Assembly: GCA_019638185.1 (NCBI GenBank)
Contig: JAHBUH010000011.1
Span: 1-64,000, forward strand
Origin: Leadbetterella sp.
GTDB lineage: Bacteria; Bacteroidota; Bacteroidia; Cytophagales; Spirosomataceae
DNA length: 64,000 nt
Direction of reading: 5' to 3'
A program made the translations under genes and the position numbers. Positions 15,720-23,503 of this stretch are shown one piece after another. The notes under the pieces were generated by a model, which was not told the DNA's origin, did not search any database, and saw only the letters and a program-made list of their open reading frames with translations. Each line of letters opens with the position of its first letter. The first letter of the stretch is position 1.

Positions 15720-16097
15720 ATGAGGGACGCAAACAAAGAGATTTTGAACAGAAGCAAAGAAATTACCGAAAAGTATTTTCAGTTTTTGGATCAACATATT
15801 GCGGATGTGGTTTCGGGGACTGTTGACGAATTTATGGAAATAAACCAGATTGCAAGCGAGTTGTTTCTGTCGCACCAGCATTTGACCTATACTGTACAAA
15901 AAGAAACCGGAAATCATCCCTGCCATTTCTATGATCTGAAAATTATTGATGAAGCCAAAAGAATGCTGACAGAAACAGACAAACCCATTTCCGAAATCGC
16001 TGGGATATTGACGTATGACCCGTCCAATTTTTCAAAATTCTTCCGGAAATTTGTAGGGCAGACACCCGGGCAATTCAGAAAAGAAAACAAAAAATAA
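15720..16097 (+). CDS. short AraC-type DNA-binding protein
   Basis: 125 residues made almost only of an AraC-type helix-turn-helix pair: FMEINQIASELFLSHQHLTY and PISEIAGILTYDPSNFSKFF, followed by RKFVGQTPGQFR. A short N-terminal helix (MRDANKEILNRSKEITEKYF) replaces the sensor domain. Such sensor-less AraC proteins are complete genes in Bacteroidota rather than fragments. Its promoter motif reappears before the downstream gene at 16197, so it probably regulates itself and the membrane-protein/NTF2/antiporter set. Confidence 0.88.
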   Translation: MRDANKEILNRSKEITEKYFQFLDQHIADVVSGTVDEFMEINQIASELFLSHQHLTYTVQKETGNHPCHFYDLKIIDEAKRMLTETDKPISEIAGILTYDPSNFSKFFRKFVGQTPGQFRKENKK

Positions 16098-16102
16098 AAG
16101 TT

Positions 16103-16147
16103 CCGAAAAGTTCACCATAAAATAAATGCAAGGTCTTGCCACCTTTG
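16103..16147 (+). promoter_or_regulatory. promoter with shared regulatory motif, copy 2
   Basis: CCGAAAAGTTCACCAT at 16103-16118 is identical to 15655-15670. It is followed by GCAAGGTCTT and CCACCTTTG, in the same order as copy 1. It drives the operon starting at 16197. Confidence 0.65.
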
Positions 16148-16196
16148 TCCTATCAATTTTTAAAACATTTAAAATCCAATAAAATGGCGAGAAACG

Positions 16197-16544
16197 ATGA
16201 TACTAAAAATAACCAACACCGTTCTTATTCTTTTTGCCGTATTTATGGGCATCAAACAAGGTTGGGCTATGCTTACGGCAAAACCCGAAATGCTGGAAAT
16301 GTTCGGCAAATGGAATTTCAGTAAAAATGCCGTTATTATTAATGGAGCAGTAACCCTATTGGCTTCTGTTCTGATTCTGTTTCCCAAAACATTTTTATGG
16401 GGAAATTTTTTGATGGCGGCAGGCATACTGATGATTATCTGCCTCCAATTAGTAAGTAAAGATTTAAAGGGTGCTGCGATAGAAATTCCCTTCTTATTGC
16501 TGAACCTGATTATCATTTATCTGCAGCACCCGCTCAGGAATTGA
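16197..16544 (+). CDS. small four-helix membrane protein, DoxX-like
   Basis: 115 residues with hydrophobic segments ITNTVLILFAVFMGIKQGWA, NAVIINGAVTLLASVLILFP, FLWGNFLMAAGILMIICLQL and IPFLLLNLIIIYL. KQGWAML and the overall four-helix layout resemble DoxX/SURF4-like proteins of Bacteroidota. Substrate and partner are unknown. It is the first gene after regulatory copy 2 and is followed three bases later by the NTF2-like gene, so they are co-transcribed. Confidence 0.78.
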   Translation: MILKITNTVLILFAVFMGIKQGWAMLTAKPEMLEMFGKWNFSKNAVIINGAVTLLASVLILFPKTFLWGNFLMAAGILMIICLQLVSKDLKGAAIEIPFLLLNLIIIYLQHPLRN

Positions 16545-16547
16545 CAA

Positions 16548-16871
16548 ATGGACTTAAAAGCAATAACCAACGAAAATGTAAGAAAAGCAATCGAAGCTTT
16601 GCAGGCAAATGATAAAAGAAACTGGTACTCCTACTTTACAGACGATGCCGTTTTTAGCGATGACGGACGGGTTTTAGGTTTCAAATCGTTTTTTGACAAT
16701 GCCTTCAACCACAAAGAGAAATTTCTTGATATTGACAAAGTGGAAAACGGAGGAAAAGATATTTATGGGAATTTCGAAGCAGGACAATGGGGCACTTTTC
16801 GAGTTTTTTTCAAGTTCCACGAAGGTGCTGATGGAAAATTTAACCGCTTGGATATCGGACAGGCAAATTGA
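16548..16871 (+). CDS. NTF2/SnoaL-like protein
   Basis: 107 residues: NVRKAIEALQANDKRNWYSY-FTDDAVFSDDGR is the helix-plus-strand start of the NTF2-like cone fold, and GQWGTFRVFFKFHEGADGKF plus the final RLDIGQ are typical strands. It is cytoplasmic; members bind small molecules or act as isomerases or hydrolases. It follows the small membrane protein by three bases and precedes the antiporter. Confidence 0.82.
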   Translation: MDLKAITNENVRKAIEALQANDKRNWYSYFTDDAVFSDDGRVLGFKSFFDNAFNHKEKFLDIDKVENGGKDIYGNFEAGQWGTFRVFFKFHEGADGKFNRLDIGQAN

Positions 16872-16904
16872 CAATTGCGGATCGACGATTATTTGTTGAA
16901 ATTC

Positions 16905-16950
16905 GCAGTCCATAACTCGTAATTCGTAAATTGTAATTCGAAATTCAAAA
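16905..16950. repeat. short AT-rich repetitive spacer
   Basis: Repeated and inverted AATTCG / CGAATT / AATTCG units between the NTF2-like gene and the antiporter. Such spacer repeats are common in Bacteroidota intergenic DNA; no function is assigned. Confidence 0.4.
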
Positions 16951-16954
16951 AAGC

Positions 16955-18556
16955 ATGCACCATACACTACTCTTGGTTCTGGGTTTGTTATTAGCCGTGA
17001 TGTTGCTGGTAATGCTCGCGCAACGAATAAAAATTGCTTATCCCATTTTTTTGGTCATAGCCGGATTGGGTATCAGTTTTATTCCGGGCATACCGCAATT
17101 GCATCTCAATCCCGAATTGATATTCCTGATTTTCTTGCCGCCGCTTTTGTACGAAGCAGCCTGGTACACTTCGTGGAACGATTTCTGGAAATGGAAACAT
17201 TCTATTGCCTCATTGGCTTTTGGGTTGGTATTTCTCACTTCACTGGCTGTAGCTTATGCTTCTTCCGCTTTCATTCCAGGTTTTACTTTGGCATTGGGAT
17301 TTCTGTTAGGCGGTATTGTATCGCCACCTGATGCCGTTGCGGCCGCAACGGTTCTGAAGGGAATGAACGTTCCCAAAAGATTGATGACAATATTGGAGGG
17401 CGAAAGTTTGGTAAATGATGCCTCTTCTTTAATTGTTTTCAAGTTTGCTTTGGCAGCCGTTTTGACCGGAACTTTTTCAATGCAGGAAGCTACAGGACAG
17501 TTTTTTCTCGTGGCAGGAATGGGTATCGTAGTGGGATTGATTGTAGCGCATATTATGTATGTCATCCATCGTTTTTTACCAACTACCCCGGCTATTGACA
17601 GCGCATTAACCGTCATCACACCGTATCTTATGTTTTTGGCGGCAGAGCAGTTTCACTATTCAGGAGTAATGGCAGTGGTTAGCGGTGGTTTATTTATGTC
17701 GTACCGTTCGCACGAAGTATTTAAGACAGGTAGCACTCGCCTGAATATGCTGGGCGTATGGAATACGATGATTTTTGTGATGAACGCACTCGTATTTATA
17801 TTGATAGGTTTGGAATTACCAGAGATAATAGACGGATTGGGCGATTATTCCATTGCCGATGGTATCAAATACGGTTTAATCATCAGTGCTATTACCATTG
17901 CTTTGCGGTTTTTATGGGTGTATCCTGCGGCATATATTCCGCGTTGGATAAGTGCTAAAGCAAGACAAGACCCTTCACCCGGCTGGAAAGGTCCATTAGT
18001 TGTAAGTTGGGCAGGAATGCGTGGTGTAGTTTCTTTGGCAACAGCACTATCCATTCCAATGTTAATGACAGACGGCACTGCTTTTCCGCAGCGAAACCTG
18101 ATTATATTCATCGCTTTTGTGGTCATATTCATTACACTTGTTTTTCAGGGATTGACATTACCTTTTGTTATCAAGCTCATTAAGCTGGAAGAGATTGATG
18201 ATATTCTTCCCGAAAAAGAACAACAGGCAGGTATACAATTGCGGTTGAACAAAACAGCATTAAAACTGCTGAACGAAAAATATACTGCTGATATCAAAGA
18301 AAATGAGTTAGTAGGATTATATAAATCCAATCTTGAAAGCGATATGCAGAATATAGAACAATCATTGGAAGACAATGATACCGAAGAATATCAGGAAATA
18401 GAACGTTATCACGAAATATTAGCACATGTTTATGCACAACAACGTAAAGAACTGTTTCAGCTTCGTAAAGAAAAATTTTTCAGCGATGAGGAAATAAGAA
18501 AAGCTGAGTTGCAATTGGATTTAATCGATTTGAAAATTACAGGTGCAGGACATTAG
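16955..18556 (+). CDS. Na+/H+ antiporter, CPA1 family
   Basis: 533 residues. Twelve or so membrane helices fill the first 400 residues. SPPDAVAAATVL (about 123-134) and EGESLVNDASSLIVFKFALA (about 149-168) are the CPA1 signature, with the paired Asp residues that bind and translocate cations. SWAGMRGVVSLATALSIPM is the conserved late helix. A charged cytoplasmic tail (about 415-533), rich in Glu and Lys, follows and may be regulatory. The protein exchanges Na+ (or K+) for H+ in the inner membrane for pH and salt balance. It is the last gene of the AraC-motif operon. Confidence 0.93.
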   Translation: MHHTLLLVLGLLLAVMLLVMLAQRIKIAYPIFLVIAGLGISFIPGIPQLHLNPELIFLIFLPPLLYEAAWYTSWNDFWKWKHSIASLAFGLVFLTSLAVAYASSAFIPGFTLALGFLLGGIVSPPDAVAAATVLKGMNVPKRLMTILEGESLVNDASSLIVFKFALAAVLTGTFSMQEATGQFFLVAGMGIVVGLIVAHIMYVIHRFLPTTPAIDSALTVITPYLMFLAAEQFHYSGVMAVVSGGLFMSYRSHEVFKTGSTRLNMLGVWNTMIFVMNALVFILIGLELPEIIDGLGDYSIADGIKYGLIISAITIALRFLWVYPAAYIPRWISAKARQDPSPGWKGPLVVSWAGMRGVVSLATALSIPMLMTDGTAFPQRNLIIFIAFVVIFITLVFQGLTLPFVIKLIKLEEIDDILPEKEQQAGIQLRLNKTALKLLNEKYTADIKENELVGLYKSNLESDMQNIEQSLEDNDTEEYQEIERYHEILAHVYAQQRKELFQLRKEKFFSDEEIRKAELQLDLIDLKITGAGH

Positions 18557-18583
18557 ATTTTGGTTTGCAGATTGATGATTTGA

Positions 18584-18763
18584 AAAAAGGGAAAAAGGCA
18601 ATATATTCTTTCCACCAAAAATAGAGCAACACAAATTTTGGCACAACAATCAGGGCAATTAAAAGAGTTAAACAAATTCATCGGCGAATTGTCCAAACAT
18701 ACGGAAAAGACGGGCGATTGGTTTGTCTGGCTTAATGTGCATATACGTCAATGTCTTTATTGA
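18584..18763 (+). pseudogene. coding remnant of an unrecognised small protein
   Basis: The frame is open from 18584 to a TGA at 18761-18763. It contains NRATQILAQQSGQLKELNKF and GELSKHTEKTGDWFVWL, a clear amphipathic helix leading into what looks like a membrane segment that is cut off. There is no start codon (a TGA precedes the frame). Its 3' end overlaps the cut end of the convergent NmrA-like gene. A single deletion probably removed the ends of both genes. Family not recognised. Confidence 0.45.
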
Positions 18764-19004
18764 AATAATTGGCGTATGACTCCATCAGGTAAACGATGTC
18801 TGCACCGGAAAAAGTTTCCACCAGAAAATCAACATCTTCTAACGAGCCAATAGCGGAAACGGCACCAATGGCTTCAATCTCATTTTGTCTGTCAGTCTTG
18901 CTGCTGATAACCGTTACGGAATGGCCTTTTGCTACCAGCTTTTCTGCAAGTGGTTTTCCGATATGTCCTAAAGAACCTGTCAATACAATTTTCATTTTTT
19001 TCAA
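18732..19004 (-). pseudogene. NmrA-like NAD(P)-binding protein, N-terminal third only
   Basis: 90 residues: MKKMKIVLTGSLGHIGKPLA has the Rossmann GxxGxxG motif, then GHSVTVISS, IGSLEDVDFLVETFSGADIV and YLMESYANYFNKDIDVYAH before a stop. Intact NmrA/SDR-type proteins of this kind have about 290-300 residues, so two thirds are missing. The cofactor-binding fold is incomplete, hence not functional. It is the last member of the TetR-controlled minus-strand operon. Confidence 0.72.
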
Positions 19005-19130
19005 ATTCAGTTACATACAAAGTTCTTAAATGCTACAAATGGACTTGTAACCAAATCTATTTTTGTTGTAACCGAAAAATGGAAATACCCAACATACAAA
19101 GGTTAAGTTATTTACAACCGTTTTCAGTCG

Positions 19131-19448
19131 TTAGTTTTCGTTTGTCGGAATGTTGCGAAGTATTTTATAGTCAATGTAGAATGTGCCAAACGGAATAAAG
19201 CAAGCAATTATCACTTTCCAAGTCGTTTCTTTAAATTTCCATTGTTGTTCTACTCCGACACGCAAAGCGTTGAAAAGGAATAACAGAAATAAAGAACCGT
19301 GAATTGGACCAAGTGCTTTTGACATTGCAGGATGGTCAAAGTAGTATTTGAGCGGAACGGCTACAAAAACCAAAACAAGTAATGAAAAGCCTTCTAAAAA
19401 AGCTAAAAGTCGTAAACGTCCGATTGTTGTTGCAAAAAACTGTTTCAT
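19131..19448 (-). CDS. DUF3817 membrane protein
   Basis: 105 residues with three hydrophobic helices: LRLLAFLEGFSLLVLVFVAV, GPIHGSLFLLFLFNALRVGV and WKVIIACFIPFGTFYIDYKI. The order LxFxEG... GxxHGxxFxxY/F... PFGTFxxD is characteristic of DUF3817 (YdzA-like). Function unknown. It is two bases from the upstream gene, in an operon with two further membrane proteins under a TetR-type operator. Confidence 0.85.
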   Translation of the reverse strand: MKQFFATTIGRLRLLAFLEGFSLLVLVFVAVPLKYYFDHPAMSKALGPIHGSLFLLFLFNALRVGVEQQWKFKETTWKVIIACFIPFGTFYIDYKILRNIPTNEN

Positions 19449-19450
19449 AA

Positions 19451-19915
19451 TTAAAATGTTCTGAAATTAGGTCTGCTTGACAATGGCGAAAATGTCCAAG
19501 GAATAGCAATGGAAATGATGAATAGTGCAATAGAAAACCAAATTAACATTGTCTTAAATTTTTCCTTATCTGTTAGTTTTCGTTTTGCTTTGGCAGAGCC
19601 TATTGTCAAAACAGTAATGGCGGTCAGCATTAAGATAATATGTATTAAGCCCCAAAATGTTAAGTCCAAATTTTGTAAACCAACTTTGGTTTCGTTCCAA
19701 AAGTATTTTACAATTGGGCTTTGTGTGTAAAGTATCATTCCTATCATCAGTTGAATATGGGCAACTGTCGCTGTCCAATGTCGGAAAGCGTTATCGGTTT
19801 TTGTAAAAGCTTTATTGCCGAAATAACCTACAAATGCCCTACAAATGGAATACACTAAAAAAATTAAAACAAGCCAACGTGTTAATGAGTGTAGGACTAA
19901 TAATGTTGAATACAT
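19451..19915 (-). CDS. membrane protein, cytochrome-b-like family of Bacteroidota
   Basis: 154 residues from the ATG at 19915 (MYSTLLVLHSLTRWLVL); this start lies one base after the upstream gene's stop and begins directly with a membrane helix, whereas the longer frame to 20035 adds 40 unrelated residues. Four helices are visible. His residues in LLVLHSLTRWL, FRHWTATVAHIQL and GLIHIILML could ligate haem, and similar proteins are often called cytochrome B in annotations; that name is not proven. C-terminal GSAKAKRKLTDKEKFKTM precedes the last helix. Confidence 0.78.
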   Translation of the reverse strand: MYSTLLVLHSLTRWLVLIFLVYSICRAFVGYFGNKAFTKTDNAFRHWTATVAHIQLMIGMILYTQSPIVKYFWNETKVGLQNLDLTFWGLIHIILMLTAITVLTIGSAKAKRKLTDKEKFKTMLIWFSIALFIISIAIPWTFSPLSSRPNFRTF

Positions 19916-19916
19916 A

Positions 19917-20354
19917 TTATGTTGTAATTGAGTTTCGTTTTTTAAATACGTCCCAGATTGTTGGTGCACCGAAGAAAAACCAAATTGCAAGAATGGGGTC
20001 GCAGACGGCACAACCTGCTGAAGACAAAGGGTCAAAAGGTATTATTGGGCTTGCGTATAAATGATGAAGAATATCCCAGCCTGTGTGAAGCAACCAGCCA
20101 ATACCAATGAAATAGTAATGTTTCAGACCTTTGTATGCCACAAATAACATAAGCGAACCGAATAAAAATTCCCAGACGCCCAAACCACCATTCCAATAAA
20201 CGCCTCCTGCACCTGCAATAATTATAGCATTTAATTTTTGTCGGTTGGGCTCTTTTACAAACGACATTATTGTGATGAATGCAATAGCAATAAGCACCGC
20301 AACAAACATAGCTGTCAAGGTAAATTCGGGAACAATGTGAGTATGTATATCCAT
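19917..20354 (-). CDS. DUF6010-family membrane protein
   Basis: 145 residues, several helices. GGVYWNGGLGVWEFLFGSLM, GIGWLLHTGWDILHHLYASP and GCAVCDPILAIWFFFGAPTI are conserved in DUF6010, a Bacteroidota/actinobacterial membrane family of unknown function. The HTGWDxxHH motif could bind a metal or haem. It is the first gene of the operon downstream of the TetR operator and -7 box. Confidence 0.8.
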   Translation of the reverse strand: MDIHTHIVPEFTLTAMFVAVLIAIAFITIMSFVKEPNRQKLNAIIIAGAGGVYWNGGLGVWEFLFGSLMLFVAYKGLKHYYFIGIGWLLHTGWDILHHLYASPIIPFDPLSSAGCAVCDPILAIWFFFGAPTIWDVFKKRNSITT

Positions 20355-20371
20355 ATTTTTGATATCTGAGA

Positions 20372-20409
20372 CAAAGATAAATTAAAAACATACTAATTAG
20401 TATGTTTTT
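20372..20409 (-). promoter_or_regulatory. TetR operator and -7 box of the DUF6010 operon
   Basis: A perfect 26-bp palindrome at 20384-20409, with core ACATACTAATTAGTATGT, lies five bases upstream (minus strand) of TATCTTTG (20372-20379), an exact TAnnTTTG box. The palindrome occupies the -33 region. Bound repressor would block RNA polymerase. The same hairpin with its T-run may also end the TetR transcript (stop at 20420). Confidence 0.85.
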
Positions 20410-20419
20410 GAGTAAAAAA

Positions 20420-21010
20420 TTATTTAAGTGTGTTTAAGTACGATTTAAGCTCCTTTAAATAAGTTAGATAAACCTTTTTGCTGTTCTCTAATTTTCCAAA
20501 ATTACGTATGCCCCAATAGCCCGACATTACAAATAATGTTACTCGTTTTGCGTTAACGTCTTTACGGACAAATCCATTTTCCTTCCCCTTTTCAATGGCT
20601 GTTGTCATCACTTTTGTCCATTGTTCGGTCAGCTCATTTAATACTTTATTGAAATCTGCATTCCAAGGTGTCATTTCTTGCGTAAAGTTTGAAGCAGGAC
20701 AACCATATTCAACTTTCAAAAACTCGTTTTTCATTAAAAGGTTGTCCATTAAGGTGTATATAGCGTCTAATGGGTTTTGTTCGCTTTGCAATGGCTGAAT
20801 GAAACTATTTTTAAGTGTTGGTTTCAGAATTTCGTTGATAATGGCAATGCCCATTTCGTCTTTGGTTTTGAAATGGTAGTAAAACGCACCTTTTGTTACT
20901 TGTGTCGTGGCAATAATGTCGTCAATGCTTGTGGTCTGATAACCCTTAATATAAATCAATTCAAATGCTTTTTGTAAGATTGTCAGCCGTGTTGCCTCTG
21001 CCTTTTTCAT
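20420..21010 (-). CDS. TetR-family transcriptional repressor
   Basis: 196 residues from MKKAEATRLTILQKAFELIY, followed by the TetR helix-turn-helix TTSIDDIIATTQVTKGAFYY and HFKTKDEMG. I chose the ATG at 21010 because the longer reading adds 49 residues with no TetR similarity. The C-terminal ligand domain has a single Cys (YGCPASNF, about 103) that could sense electrophiles, as in some TetR relatives. The matching palindrome is just downstream, in front of the DUF6010 operon. It probably represses that operon. Confidence 0.9.
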   Translation of the reverse strand: MKKAEATRLTILQKAFELIYIKGYQTTSIDDIIATTQVTKGAFYYHFKTKDEMGIAIINEILKPTLKNSFIQPLQSEQNPLDAIYTLMDNLLMKNEFLKVEYGCPASNFTQEMTPWNADFNKVLNELTEQWTKVMTTAIEKGKENGFVRKDVNAKRVTLFVMSGYWGIRNFGKLENSKKVYLTYLKELKSYLNTLK

Positions 21011-21164
21011 AAAGATACCGCTTAGTATTTTTGCAAAGGAACGAAAAATGTCGGAATGCTGGAAAGTAATCTTGTGAAATGGCGTTCTGTTTTCACAGGG
21101 TCGTTTATAATGGTTCGGGGCATGCCGTAGTGGGACATTTGAAAACAGCCTGCACATTCGTCTG

Positions 21165-22262
21165 TTATCTAAACGAAACTCCTTTAACTAATGGCTTGAA
21201 CCTAAAAATGAAAAACGGTGCTTTAGCTAGATTTTTGCCATTATTGAAAACTGCCCCCAAATGAACCTGTGCAGCCGAAACATACATATAGCCGTCCACC
21301 TGGTTGTAACTTACTCCGTCTGCCCAAAGCATTTTTTCATCGGTAACGATATTATGAATGCTTTTGTCTTTGGCAAGAATTACTGCTACACTGTTGCTTT
21401 CCATTGCGGTCAGATACAAATTGCCGTCAACGTCAATGCTTAAACCTCCGTTGTTCGGTTTTTCGGAATAAGTTTCTATCCGTGTGTCCAATTCGGTTTC
21501 GGTCAGATTTTTGTTTAGCAAATCGTCCAATTTCACACGATACATTTTACTGCCGTTCAATGGTGCATAATATAACCAATCAAAGTTTTTATCCGCAGTA
21601 ATTCCGTCACAACCTACCAAAAGATTTTTGCCGTTTACGGCTAACGGTTTTCCGTTGATAATGGTCGGTAGGTTTTCGGGTAAAGTCGTTCTATGACCTT
21701 GTAATAACCGTCTTGTTTCTCCTGTTTTCATATCCACCACAATCAAAGCTGCGGTATTGCCATTGCCGCCGTTTCCAATGCCTTCGTCTGCGATAATGAA
21801 AACACCGTGCTTGGTGTCCACAACCATATCGTTTGGTTGTGAAGTTGGAGCAACCGAAGTTTCGGGCAGGTAATAAATCCTCTCTAACTGCTCTGTAATG
21901 GTATTCCAACCTACAATTTTTGGTGTTATAGGATTTCGTTGTCCCATATCTAACATCCACACAATTCCGTTTTCATCGTTTCTAATTCCCAAAACATTGC
22001 TCAAATAATGGTCGTCTGTTTCTCGTGGTGTATTCCATTCTTCATTTGGAAATGGCGTACTTGTTTTGGTTTGGGCATTGTATTTTACCACCCGAAATTT
22101 CGGATTGAAAAACGGGTGATGGCTGTACACCAAATCGCCTTGATGTGTAAAAGCAATGTTTCCTACAGATTGCTCAACCGTTGCAAAAACTTCATAATCT
22201 GCTTTTTGAGCATAAGCGGAAATGCCTATCATCATACTGAAAGCTAAAATGTACTTCTTCAT
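21165..22262 (-). CDS. secreted major royal jelly/Yellow-family beta-propeller protein
   Basis: 365 residues. Signal peptide MKKYILAFSMMIGISAYAQ, then GNIAFTHQGDLVYSHHPFFN, WMLDMGQRN, QPNDMVVDTKHGVFIIADEG, GCDGITADKNFDWLYYAPLN, GGLSIDVDGNLYLTAMESNS, WADGVSYNQVDGYMYVSAAQ and the family C-terminus NNGKNLAKAPFFIFRFKP. It is the most diverged of the four copies in the window. It overlaps the end of a flavodoxin-type pseudogene by 4 bp and lies behind a nitroreductase gene, all downstream of an HxlR regulator. Context links the family to redox stress, but no activity is known. Confidence 0.9.
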   Translation of the reverse strand: MKKYILAFSMMIGISAYAQKADYEVFATVEQSVGNIAFTHQGDLVYSHHPFFNPKFRVVKYNAQTKTSTPFPNEEWNTPRETDDHYLSNVLGIRNDENGIVWMLDMGQRNPITPKIVGWNTITEQLERIYYLPETSVAPTSQPNDMVVDTKHGVFIIADEGIGNGGNGNTAALIVVDMKTGETRRLLQGHRTTLPENLPTIINGKPLAVNGKNLLVGCDGITADKNFDWLYYAPLNGSKMYRVKLDDLLNKNLTETELDTRIETYSEKPNNGGLSIDVDGNLYLTAMESNSVAVILAKDKSIHNIVTDEKMLWADGVSYNQVDGYMYVSAAQVHLGAVFNNGKNLAKAPFFIFRFKPLVKGVSFR

Positions 22263-22806
22263 ATTTCCATTTTTTTTAGTTCTGTTATCAATCTTTCTGC
22301 GTGTTGTTTTGCTCTGTTTCTCACATCTTCTTCTTTATATCCGACATTCAAAGACGTTCCGTGAAAGTACATCGGGTCTATGTAATTCATTTGAGCGTAA
22401 TATGCAGTTTGTTCTATACTTTTAAAAAATTCATAAATTCTGAAATGATGTTTTCCCAATGCTCTATAGGCTTCTTCGGGCGAGCCTACCGTGAAACTTG
22501 GCACAAAGTTTTTGCCTTTCAACTTGTGGCCTTTGAACCATAGGCAAACTGATATTCAAACACAATGTCAAATCATTCTTTTAGTACCGCAGGAATGTTA
22601 AGTCAATAAAAAGGATATTGGAAAACGATGGTTTGATGCCTCAATAATGCTTCCTGTTCGGCTTTTACATCAATTTTATAATCCGGATAGAGGTCGTGAA
22701 TAGTACGGATTTCCAATTCCAAATCACTTTTTTGTAATTCTTCGATAATCGTTTTGTTGGCAAAAGATTTATCAGAATTCGGGTGTGCTAAAATAACTAA
22801 CGCCAA
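22259..22806 (-). pseudogene. flavodoxin-fold NAD(P)H oxidoreductase with two Trp-to-stop changes and a frameshift
   Basis: The first frame gives MALVILAHPNSDKSFANKTI, then HQTIVFQYPFY and TGA at 22603-22605, where relatives have Trp (FYW). Continuing in frame gives LNIPAVLKE, a second TGA at 22573-22575 (HWF in relatives), then FDIVFEYQFAYGSK. A one-base loss in an A-run near 22530 shifts to the frame of KGKNFVPSFTVGSPEEAYRA, ending at 22259. The whole is a complete flavodoxin_2 (KefF/MdaB-like quinone reductase) of about 180 residues. Both stops are G-to-A changes of TGG. It starts three bases after the nitroreductase stop. Confidence 0.85.
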
Positions 22807-22809
22807 TTT

Positions 22810-23409
22810 TTATATTGATTTAATGATTTGTTCTAATGGTAAACGTGATTTTGGTTTTACAGACGGCTGATTGCTGTCTTCAGGATTTCTGTAACCGATA
22901 GCTACGGCAAACAGGGTTTTGTAACCGTCTAATTGTAAGATTGTATCGTATTTTTCGTTTTCAATGCCTTCCATTGGCGTACTGTCAATACCCATATTTG
23001 CACAAGCCGAAAGGAAAAATCCGAGCGAAAGATAAACCTGATGTTGTATCCAAAATTTTATTTCTGTTTCGGGTAGTGGTTTCAAAAAGTTGTTGTAATA
23101 ATTGATCGAGCCTTCAGGCAAATTTTGGTGGATTTGTTCTTCAAATTTTTCTACACTATCAATCACATTAAATACCACCAAATGACTTGCTTCGTTGATT
23201 TTATGTGCGTTCCAATAAGAAGCAGCGGCTAATTTGCTTTTCACTTTTTCATCGTAAACAAATAAGAACTTCCAGGGCTGACTGTTAATTGATGACGGAC
23301 TTAACCGAATAATTTCTTTTAACTGTTCAATTTTTTCGTCCGAAATTTTTTCGTTTGGATTATACTGTTTGGCTGTATATCTCCATTTTGCAAGGTCTAA
23401 AAAACTCAT
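22810..23409 (-). CDS. nitroreductase-family FMN oxidoreductase
   Basis: 199 residues. DLAKWRYTAKQYNPNEKISD, IIRLSPSSINSQPWKFLFVY (FMN-binding) and LSACANMGIDSTPMEGIENE are standard for NfsB-like enzymes; the end has VAIGYRNPEDSNQP. They use NAD(P)H and FMN to reduce nitroaromatics, quinones or unsaturated carbonyls in the cytoplasm. The gene is divergent from an HxlR regulator, with an inverted repeat in between, and heads an operon nitroreductase - flavodoxin (broken) - MRJP. Confidence 0.92.
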   Translation of the reverse strand: MSFLDLAKWRYTAKQYNPNEKISDEKIEQLKEIIRLSPSSINSQPWKFLFVYDEKVKSKLAAASYWNAHKINEASHLVVFNVIDSVEKFEEQIHQNLPEGSINYYNNFLKPLPETEIKFWIQHQVYLSLGFFLSACANMGIDSTPMEGIENEKYDTILQLDGYKTLFAVAIGYRNPEDSNQPSVKPKSRLPLEQIIKSI

Positions 23410-23429
23410 AATTATAAATTTTATTTATA

Positions 23430-23475
23430 CTATACTTTTTAATGTTACAAAATTAAGTATAGTCAATTATCTTTG
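23430..23475. promoter_or_regulatory. divergent promoter region with HxlR-type operator
   Basis: CTATACTT at 23430-23437 and AAGTATAG at 23455-23462 form a perfect inverted repeat with a 17-base spacer. TATCTTTG (23468-23475) is an exact -7 box 28 bp before the HxlR ATG. A further TATAGTATAG lies at the start of the HxlR gene. It lies between two divergent genes. Confidence 0.65.
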
Positions 23476-23503
23476 CAATAACGGCTAAATATGATAGTAA
23501 CAG

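Noticed and set aside
22573-22605. TGA read as Trp (genetic code 4) in the flavodoxin gene
   Set aside because: TGA is used as a normal stop in many genes of the window, and the gene also has a frameshift; two G-to-A mutations are simpler.
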